Source: Bryobacteraceae bacterium (GTDB lineage Bacteria > Acidobacteriota > Terriglobia > Bryobacterales > Bryobacteraceae). From it: DNA of 17,682 nucleotides. The stretch spans positions 1 through 17,682 of the forward strand of contig JANXXV010000850.1 in assembly GCA_025350445.1 (NCBI GenBank), in the 5' to 3' direction. Both the position numbers and the translations under genes were made by a program. Each line of letters opens with the position of its first letter. The stretch's first letter is position 1. The notes beneath the pieces were generated by a model, which made no database searches, was not told the DNA's origin, and saw only the letters and a list, made by a program, of their open reading frames with translations. Shown piece by piece: positions 1 through 5,794 of the stretch.

Positions 1-48
1 TAATAGCACTCCCCGTTGCTTAGCCAACTGTAGTTCAGAATCGAACAT
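1..48 (-). CDS. 5' end of a minus-strand gene running off the left edge
   Basis: On the minus strand an ATG at 48-46 opens a frame of 16 codons (MFDSELQLAKQRGVLL) that stays open to the window edge. An AGGAG (plus-strand CTCCT, 57-61) lies 8 nt upstream of the ATG, a good ribosome binding site at a normal distance. The gene would be divergent from the operon starting at 215. Sixteen residues are too few to name a family. There is no signal peptide in them, so a cytoplasmic protein is likelier. The dyad at 62-89 sits directly upstream of the ribosome binding site. The call rests on the RBS plus open frame and could be chance. Confidence 0.45.
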   Translation of the reverse strand, partial: MFDSELQLAKQRGVLL

Positions 49-61
49 TTCGAGTTCTCCT

Positions 62-89
62 GTTCTTAGCGTATCTCAACGCTAAGAAC
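62..89. promoter_or_regulatory. 11-bp perfect dyad between divergent genes
   Basis: GTTCTTAGCGT (62-72) and its exact reverse complement (79-89) flank a 6-nt centre. No T-run follows on either strand: the A-run at about 97-104 would read as T upstream of the hairpin on the minus strand. A normal intrinsic terminator is therefore unlikely. The position, just upstream of the minus-strand RBS at 57-61 and in the spacer shared with the gene at 215, suits an operator for a dimeric regulator or a 5'-leader hairpin. Function is inferred. Confidence 0.5.
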
Positions 90-214
90 TAAGCCACAAA
101 AAAAGAATTCTGCCATCCTTCCACTTCCATGTCGCGCACCCTCTGTGGCTCCAGGAGTTCCTGAGTTGTGTAAGAATACGAAATGCTACACGCTTCGCGA
201 AGTAGCAATCCTCC

Positions 215-1426
215 ATGACTACCCGCCGAACATTTCTCGCCGGCACAGCGGTTCCCCTGCTAGCCACCGCTCAATCCGGGCCACCCAAGCGCATTGCCGC
301 CGTCATTACCGAGTACCGCCACAACTCCCACGCCGACGTCATCATCGGCAAGTATCTGGAAGGTTTCCTGCAGAACCGGCAGGACCCGCGCCCGCGCTCG
401 AAAATCGTTTCGATGTACACGGCGCAGGTGCCGAAGAACGACATGAGCCGCGACATGGCCGGCAAGTATAAGGTGCCGATCTATCCAACAATTTGGGAGA
501 CCCTGACGGTGGGCGGCGGCGACCGGCTGAATGTGGACGGAGTGTTGTTGATTGGCGAACACGGCGACTACCCCTGGAATGAAAAAGGCCAGCATCTCTA
601 CCCGCGCTACGAGCTATTCCTTGAGATCACGGACGTCTTTCGAGGGACGCGAAGCAGCGTTCCGGTTTTCAACGACAAACATCTTTCTTACAGCTGGCTG
701 AAGGCTAAACGGATGGTGGAGATCTCCCGTGAGCTGAAGTTTCCACTGATGGCGGGCTCGTCCATTCCGGTGAGTTACCGTCCAACGGGCGTCGATCTGG
801 AATGGGGGGCCAAGGCGAGGCACGCGGTGTCCATCTTCTATGCGGACCCGGACGCCTACGGATTTCATAATCTGGAAGGTTTGCAGTGCATGGTGGAGCG
901 GCGGCGTGGCGGAGAAACGGGTGTGAAAGCCGTCCGGTATATGGAAAAACAGGCAATGTGGGACTGGGTTTCGCAGACACCGTGGGCGGCAAAGCTGCTG
1001 GATGCGGCGCTTGCTCAGGCCATCCATCGCAAGCCCGGGGACATGCGCCAGCTTGGCAAAGACGATTACGTTTTTCGTGTGGAGTACACGGATGGTCTGG
1101 AAGCTGCCGCGTTCATGATGAACGGTGTGGCGGAGGATGCCGCGACTGCCGTTGAAGTGGAAGGCCGCAACGAACCCGTGGCCACGCTGATGTGGCTGCA
1201 GGAAGGGGCTCCTTTCCAGCATTTCGGGTGCCTGGTTCAGCAAGTGGAAAAGATGTTCGAGAGCGGCAAACCCACCTATCCGGTGGAACGCACCCTATTG
1301 ACCAGCGGCATTCTGGAAGCGGTGATCAACTCCAAATTTGAGAACGGAAAACGCGTGGAAACGCCGTATCTGAAAGTGGAGTACATGGCGCCGCGCGAGA
1401 ATGTTTTCTGCAAAAGGAAATTTTAG
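215..1426 (+). CDS. Tat-exported protein of uncertain family, possibly Gfo/Idh/MocA-like
   Basis: The 403-aa product begins with a twin-arginine signal (TTRRTFLAG, residues 2-10) followed by a short hydrophobic stretch and Ala-rich cleavage region near residue 20, so it is probably exported folded. The mature part starts with a strand-helix segment resembling a Rossmann beta-alpha-beta unit (KRIAAVITEYRHNSHADV) and later has GVLLIGEHGDYPW. Near the C terminus, RTLLTSGILEAVINSK followed by GKRVETPYLKVEY recalls the end of Gfo/Idh/MocA-type oxidoreductases, but I see no clear dinucleotide-binding GxGxxG motif. The family call is therefore weak. It is the first gene of a three-gene operon; its stop abuts the next ATG with no spacer. 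The start at 215 is chosen because it puts the Tat motif at the N terminus. Only a weak purine-rich RBS is visible. Confidence 0.8.
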   Translation: MTTRRTFLAGTAVPLLATAQSGPPKRIAAVITEYRHNSHADVIIGKYLEGFLQNRQDPRPRSKIVSMYTAQVPKNDMSRDMAGKYKVPIYPTIWETLTVGGGDRLNVDGVLLIGEHGDYPWNEKGQHLYPRYELFLEITDVFRGTRSSVPVFNDKHLSYSWLKAKRMVEISRELKFPLMAGSSIPVSYRPTGVDLEWGAKARHAVSIFYADPDAYGFHNLEGLQCMVERRRGGETGVKAVRYMEKQAMWDWVSQTPWAAKLLDAALAQAIHRKPGDMRQLGKDDYVFRVEYTDGLEAAAFMMNGVAEDAATAVEVEGRNEPVATLMWLQEGAPFQHFGCLVQQVEKMFESGKPTYPVERTLLTSGILEAVINSKFENGKRVETPYLKVEYMAPRENVFCKRKF

Positions 1427-2596
1427 ATGCGGCGATTGCTGGTTCTTTTAGTATGTTCAACGGCGTTGCCCGCGCAGGTGACAGTCACCGAAGAAATGTT
1501 TCACGGCCGCCACGCCTGGGTGCTCTCCAATGGGTTGATGCGCGTCTCAGTGCTTTCGGGCGGAGGGCATATCGGCGAGGTCCGGCTGATCTCCGAAGAC
1601 CCGAAGAAGAGCGTCAATCCGATGCGCGTGCCGCATTATCAGACCATCGATCCGCAGACCTTCGACCCCGCCAAACATGCCGCGACATACGGCGACCAGT
1701 CGCACAAGTGGCTTTCCGCGGGATACATGGGGCACATGTTATGTTTCCCGCTGTACGGGCCGCCAAGTGATGACGAGGCCAAAGCGGGACTCGGCGGCCA
1801 TGGCGAAGCGCCTGTGGTGGAGTGGCGTAAACGGAAGATCGACAGCAACGCGGACGGTGTGACTTTTTGGTATGGCGCGGAGCTGGCAAAGACCGAGTAT
1901 CGTGTGGAGCGGGCGATCCATCTGGCGCGGGGCGCACGGTCTGCACGGGTGGAAGAATGGATTGAGAATCTAACGCATTACGACCGTCCCTACAACCTGA
2001 TGGAACATGCCACTTTCGGGCCGCCGTTCGTCGAGCCGGGCAAGACGGTGCTGGACGCTTCGGCGACGCGCGGGCTGGCGGGCGTGGACGCAGCGGGGAC
2101 CGGATCGATTAAGTCCGGCTCCACCGTGGCGTGGCCGCAGGGCACAGGTGCAGATGGCAAGACGGTGGACCTGCGGCATTTTCAACCCAAGCCGCATTCT
2201 GGAGCGTACTACGTGATGCGCATGGATCCCACGCGCGCCGAGCAGTTCTTCACGATGTACAATCCGGATTTCCGCGTGTTGATAGGCTATGTGTTCCCCG
2301 GCTCCGACCATCCTTGGATAGCCGACTGGCAGGAAAATCACCGCGCTTCCTTCATTCCCTGGAGCGGGGGAGTAGTAGCGCGGGGCATTGAATTCGGGAC
2401 TTCGCCGTTCGATGAAGGATTGCGCAAAAGTGTCGAGCGCGGATCGTTGTTCGGTACTCCCGCATATCGATGGATCGGCGCCGGGCAGAAGATCAAAACG
2501 GAGTTCACCGTGTTTCTGGCGGAAATCCCGGATGGCTTTGCGGGCGTGAAAGATGTTCGGATCGAGAACGGCATTCCTAAAATAACTACAAGATGA
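1427..2596 (+). CDS. Secreted protein, probable galactose-mutarotase-like fold
   Basis: The 389-aa product has a Sec-type signal (MRRLLVLLVCSTALPAQ, cleavage likely near residue 16). The body is rich in beta-strand patterns. The segment RVERAIHLARGARSARVEEW, followed by ENLTHYDRPYNLMEHATFGPPF, resembles the core of aldose-1-epimerase-like proteins, where a sugar ring is bound on a large beta-sandwich with conserved His and Glu. HKWLSAGYMG and FIPWSGGV are other notable motifs. The catalytic pair is not certain from inspection, so a non-catalytic carbohydrate-binding role is also possible. The ATG follows the previous stop directly and the stop overlaps the next gene's ATG by 4 nt, so all three genes are probably cotranslated. 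Substrate is unknown; an extracytoplasmic sugar or glycoside is the inference. Confidence 0.8.
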   Translation: MRRLLVLLVCSTALPAQVTVTEEMFHGRHAWVLSNGLMRVSVLSGGGHIGEVRLISEDPKKSVNPMRVPHYQTIDPQTFDPAKHAATYGDQSHKWLSAGYMGHMLCFPLYGPPSDDEAKAGLGGHGEAPVVEWRKRKIDSNADGVTFWYGAELAKTEYRVERAIHLARGARSARVEEWIENLTHYDRPYNLMEHATFGPPFVEPGKTVLDASATRGLAGVDAAGTGSIKSGSTVAWPQGTGADGKTVDLRHFQPKPHSGAYYVMRMDPTRAEQFFTMYNPDFRVLIGYVFPGSDHPWIADWQENHRASFIPWSGGVVARGIEFGTSPFDEGLRKSVERGSLFGTPAYRWIGAGQKIKTEFTVFLAEIPDGFAGVKDVRIENGIPKITTR

Positions 2597-3600
2597 CAAG
2601 ACGGCGATTTGTACAAACCAGCGCGGCCGCCCCGGCGATTCTAAGGGCCCAAGATAAGACAGGCAGCAAGCGCCCGATCATCGGCAGCGGCGAACACACC
2701 TACGAAGTTTTCCACGATTGGGGCCGGTTGCCGGCTCATATCAAGTACGGCAACACGCATGGCGTCTGTGAGGATTCGCAGGGGCTCATGTACATCCATC
2801 ACACCGTTCATAAGACGAGCCAGAGCGGTGACGCCATGGTGGTGTTCGATGAGAAAGGGAAGTTCGTACGATCCTGGGGCGCCGGGTATCGGGAAGGCGC
2901 GCACGGCCTTCACATCCGCAAAGAGGGCAGCACGGAGTACCTCTACCTCTGCGATACTAACCGCCACATCGTGGTGAAAACCACGCTCAGCGGTGAAGTG
3001 GTATTGACGCTGGGGTACCCGGAAGCGGCCGCGCCCTATCAGGCGAAGATCCCATACACGCCGACGAATCTGGCCGTCGCGCCCAACGGCGATATCTACG
3101 TGGGCGATGGCTACGGATCGAGCTACATCAATCAATATGACAGCACGGGCCGCTATATCCGGACCTTCGGCGGCATGGGCAGCGAGGCCGGGCAATTGAA
3201 CCAGCCGCACGGAATCTGGATGGATACGCGCGGGCCGGAGCCGGTTCTTACGGTCGCGGATCGCCGGAACTATCGCATTCAAACGTTCACCTTGGATGGA
3301 AAACACATCGGCTTTGCGGCGGGCTTACGCTATCCGTGCCACTTTCACGTTCATGGCCAGTTGATGGTGGTGCCTGAGTTGGAGGCTCGCGTCAGCATCC
3401 TGGACGCCAAGAACGCAATCGTCGCCCATTTCGGCCAGGGACCGGACAACTTCCGTGAGGTGCGCTTGCTGGACCGGTCCGCTTTTGTGCCCGGGCAGTT
3501 TGTCGCGCCGCACGGTGCGTGCTTCGATCATGCAGGGAATATCTTTGTGGTGGAGTGGGTGGAAGTGGGGCGGGTGACGAAGCTGCGGAAGATTGGCTAG
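2593..3600 (+). CDS. Tat-exported NHL-repeat beta-propeller protein
   Basis: The 335-aa product starts with a Tat motif (TRRRFVQTS, residues 2-10) and a short Ala-rich signal ending near AILRAQ. The mature region shows repeats typical of six-bladed NHL propellers: a hydrophobic strand after an Asp/Asn-Gly turn, for example GNTHGVCEDSQGLMYIHH, YLYLCDTNRHIVVK, PTNLAVAPNGDIYVGDG, LNQPHGIWMDTRG and APHGACFDHAGNIFVVEW. The His-Gly dyads (THGV, PHGI, PHGA) recur at the start of blades, as in peptidylglycine-lyase-like and related propellers that can bind metal. The length fits a single propeller. It is the last gene of the first operon, overlapping the upstream stop (ATGA). A binding or lyase-type role outside the cytoplasm is possible; no specific reaction can be assigned. 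Confidence 0.85.
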   Translation: MTRRRFVQTSAAAPAILRAQDKTGSKRPIIGSGEHTYEVFHDWGRLPAHIKYGNTHGVCEDSQGLMYIHHTVHKTSQSGDAMVVFDEKGKFVRSWGAGYREGAHGLHIRKEGSTEYLYLCDTNRHIVVKTTLSGEVVLTLGYPEAAAPYQAKIPYTPTNLAVAPNGDIYVGDGYGSSYINQYDSTGRYIRTFGGMGSEAGQLNQPHGIWMDTRGPEPVLTVADRRNYRIQTFTLDGKHIGFAAGLRYPCHFHVHGQLMVVPELEARVSILDAKNAIVAHFGQGPDNFREVRLLDRSAFVPGQFVAPHGACFDHAGNIFVVEWVEVGRVTKLRKIG

Positions 3601-3636
3601 TGTGCCGTCCCGGCTAATTCTTTACAACATGCTACT

Positions 3637-3671
3637 GGGCGCAAGGTGGGGCAGACACCTTGTCTGCGCCC
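3637..3671. repeat. Compact nested hairpin, possible REP-like element
   Basis: Three overlapping inverted repeats are packed in 35 bp: GGGCGCA (3637-3643) with TGCGCCC (3665-3671), AAGGTG (3643-3648) with CACCTT (3656-3661), and GCAGACA (3651-3657) with TGTCTGC (3661-3667) around a 3-nt loop. The last two cannot form together. There is no T-run after it, so it is not a standard terminator. It lies 36 nt past the stop of the NHL gene, a usual place for REP-like repeats or 3'-end processing hairpins. It occurs once in this window, so its repeat nature is inferred. Confidence 0.5.
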
Positions 3672-3987
3672 GTCGTCAACTCTTACACTCTTACGAGGGA
3701 CCGGACACTAGTCTGATTTAGTGTCTATAAATGAGTAGACAGCGCTGAAATGCATTTGGGATGGCGGCCTGCTGCCGGGCCGGGGCTCCGCCGTCCATTT
3801 GAAGTGTTTAGCCAATTTGCGGACGCTTAGGGTTACGGAAGGCCGATCCGCCGGGTAAGGTCGCCCCGGCAGCGATCACTACAGAGGTCATCGAACGAAA
3901 GAAAATGCCAGTTGGATAATCCGAAAGACCCGCTGCTGATAGTCCCCAGCCAGCGGCGTCGGCACGAAAATCGAATAGGTTGTCCAC

Positions 3988-4024
3988 ACGGCCGGACTGA
4001 GCTTTGGGCCGGCCGTCGTTTGTT
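3988..4024 (+). terminator. Candidate terminator hairpin
   Basis: ACGGCCGG (3988-3995) pairs perfectly with CCGGCCGT (4009-4016) around a 13-nt loop, followed by CGTTTGTT, only partly T-rich. It lies about 390 nt past the NHL gene and 34 nt before the next operon, so it could insulate the downstream promoter from read-through. The weak T-tract and distance keep confidence low. Confidence 0.35.
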
Positions 4025-4037
4025 CGCACCGGCCTTG

Positions 4038-4043
4038 TATACT
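4038..4043 (+). promoter_or_regulatory. -10-like TATACT just upstream of the five-gene operon
   Basis: TATACT matches the sigma70 -10 consensus at 5 of 6 bases. No good -35 lies 16-18 bp upstream (GTCGTT at 4015-4020). If used, transcription would start near 4050, about 8 nt before the ATG at 4058. The mRNA would then be almost leaderless, which fits the absence of any Shine-Dalgarno sequence before that ATG. Confidence 0.4.
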
Positions 4044-4057
4044 AGTGGTTATCTTCA

Positions 4058-5794
4058 ATGCCCACCTTGTGGATAATGATGTTCGCGGCTGGATGGCTGT
4101 TTGGCGGGAACCTTGCCGCCTTCGCCGCCGTTAAGCGCGCCGATGCTCCGGACGAACCGAAGCTCTCCTCGATATACCCGTTCACCGGCCAGCGCGGAAC
4201 CACCTTCACCGCCGTTGTTCGAGGAACCGGATTGCGCAATGCCACATCCGTATTCGTGAACAACGCACCTTTGCAGGTGACAATTGAAGCGGCGGAAACT
4301 GAGGCTCCGGAGGAGGCGTCTCCTTCCGCGAAACCGAAAACTCGGGTCGACCTGATTCGTCTGCGAATCCGGATTGAAGGCGCCGCCAAATTGGGTAGCC
4401 ACAACATCCGGCTGGTGACGCCGCACGGCATTTCAAACGCACTTCCGATCTCTGTGTATGAGCAGCCCGTGACCAATGAACCTGCGGCGGCGCACGAAAC
4501 TCCGGAGACGGCGGTTGCCATCGACAAGCTGCCGGCCGCGATGAATGGCCGGATTTCGCGGCGCGGGGAAACCGATTACTATTCATTCCACGCCAGCGCC
4601 GGCGAGACGGTGACGTTTGAAGTGATCTCCGGACTGCCGTCTACGGGCGCGGCCGGAGGAAATGCCAATGGCTTCGATCCTTCGCTCGCCCTCTACGAGC
4701 AGTCCGGAAGCTGGTTCGATCCGAAGCGCGCGAACCGCATTGCCTTCAACGACGAACCGCTGTGGGAGATTGGAAAAGGGACCGATGCGTATCTGGTGCA
4801 CCGGTTCGCAAAGTCCGGCGGGTACCTGGTCCGCGTAGATGCTTTTTCCGGACAGGGCGGGCCCGATTACGCTTACCAATTGAGAATGCTGGCAGGAGAA
4901 TCGCCGCAGGAACGCGCGCCAAAAACCGGGACTTGGGAAGAGCGGAAGTACGAGCGGCGCCTTTCCCCCGACCGGCTGAATGAGCTTGCCGAACGTGGCG
5001 GCAAGGCCAGAGAGCAGGCGAAAATTGAGACGTACCGCACTGCTGTTGAGCCGCCGCTGTTCCGGCTTCCAGGCACGCTGGAAGGCAGCATCGCGCAACC
5101 GGGTGAAGCGCAGCGATCGCGGTTCCATCTGGACGGGCCGCAAGACATCGCCATCGAAATCGAAACGCCCGATTCCCTGCCCCCGCTGTTCAATCCGATT
5201 GTCAGATTGCTCAATGCCGCGGGGCAAGAGGTGGCGACCAATGTTTTCGCCGGCCGCGGCCTGTGTACCGGAGATCTGAATAAATCGCTTCAGCCGAAGG
5301 TGATCGTCCCCTTACGCGATGCCGGTGATTACACCGTTGAGGTTCGCGACACTACCTCCGATTTCGCCGGCGCCGGATTCCGCTATCGCGTTCTGGTGCG
5401 TCCGCAGATCGCGCACATCGGTGATGTTAAAATAGACGAAGACCGCGTGAATGTCTCGCCCGGCGATGCGAAATCGGTTAGGGTGGTGTTCGACCGCGAA
5501 GAAGATTATCGCGGCGCGGTGGCGGTGACGGTCGAGTCGCTTCCCGCCGGAGTGCAGGCCCTGGCTGGCGCGGATTTTGAACCAGAGAAGGATCCTCCGT
5601 TGTATCCCGGAAAGCGTGAGCGTTATACGGCGCGAAGTGAGCGGCTGGTGGTGGTGTTTACTGCGTCCGCCGATGCGGTAATTACAAAACAACCCCAATT
5701 GGTGCGGCTGGTGGTTCGGCCGATTGTGGATGGAAAACCGGGAGCGGTGTTGGAGATGAAAGAGATTCCTTTGATGGTGGTTGCCAAGCCGTGA
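4058..5794 (+). CDS. Secreted IPT/PPC-domain protein, first gene of the DUF1549/DUF1501 operon
   Basis: The 578-aa product has an uncharged hydrophobic N terminus (about residues 1-24, ending FAAVKRA) read as a Sec signal. Residues about 35-135 form an IPT/TIG-like immunoglobulin fold (SIYPFTGQRGTTFTAVVRG, then HNIRLVTPHGISNALPI), interrupted by an acidic Glu/Ala/Pro insertion. Residues about 150-275 look like a PPC (bacterial pre-peptidase C-terminal) beta-sandwich, with GETDYYSFHASAGETVTFEV and a closing YLVRVDAFSG. A second PPC-like unit spans about 340-455 and an Ig-like tail follows. No catalytic residues are evident, so it is probably a binding or scaffold partner. Proteins like this often precede DUF1549/DUF1553 genes in Planctomycetota and Acidobacteriota. 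Its stop overlaps the next GTG start by 4 nt. ATG 4058 lacks an RBS; an internal ATG at 4076 is an alternative. Confidence 0.85.
   Translation: MPTLWIMMFAAGWLFGGNLAAFAAVKRADAPDEPKLSSIYPFTGQRGTTFTAVVRGTGLRNATSVFVNNAPLQVTIEAAETEAPEEASPSAKPKTRVDLIRLRIRIEGAAKLGSHNIRLVTPHGISNALPISVYEQPVTNEPAAAHETPETAVAIDKLPAAMNGRISRRGETDYYSFHASAGETVTFEVISGLPSTGAAGGNANGFDPSLALYEQSGSWFDPKRANRIAFNDEPLWEIGKGTDAYLVHRFAKSGGYLVRVDAFSGQGGPDYAYQLRMLAGESPQERAPKTGTWEERKYERRLSPDRLNELAERGGKAREQAKIETYRTAVEPPLFRLPGTLEGSIAQPGEAQRSRFHLDGPQDIAIEIETPDSLPPLFNPIVRLLNAAGQEVATNVFAGRGLCTGDLNKSLQPKVIVPLRDAGDYTVEVRDTTSDFAGAGFRYRVLVRPQIAHIGDVKIDEDRVNVSPGDAKSVRVVFDREEDYRGAVAVTVESLPAGVQALAGADFEPEKDPPLYPGKRERYTARSERLVVVFTASADAVITKQPQLVRLVVRPIVDGKPGAVLEMKEIPLMVVAKP

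Larger units (their letters stand above)
3601..4057. other. 457-bp intergenic region between the two plus-strand operons
   Basis: No convincing gene is seen. The region holds the multi-fold hairpin at 3637-3671, a small inverted repeat (TGTCTA 3722-3727 with TAGACA 3736-3741), GCCGGG/CCCGGC arms at 3850-3855 and 3865-3870, a stronger hairpin at 3988-4016 and a -10-like TATACT at 4038-4043. A minus-strand frame of 73 codons from a GTG at 4029 to a stop at 3808 lacks an RBS and any recognisable motif, so I do not call it. The region probably separates two transcription units. Confidence 0.6.

Noticed and set aside
3808..4029. 73-codon minus-strand frame in the intergenic region
   Set aside because: GTG start without RBS, no recognised motif, and it contains the terminator-like hairpin. 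A decayed fragment cannot be excluded.
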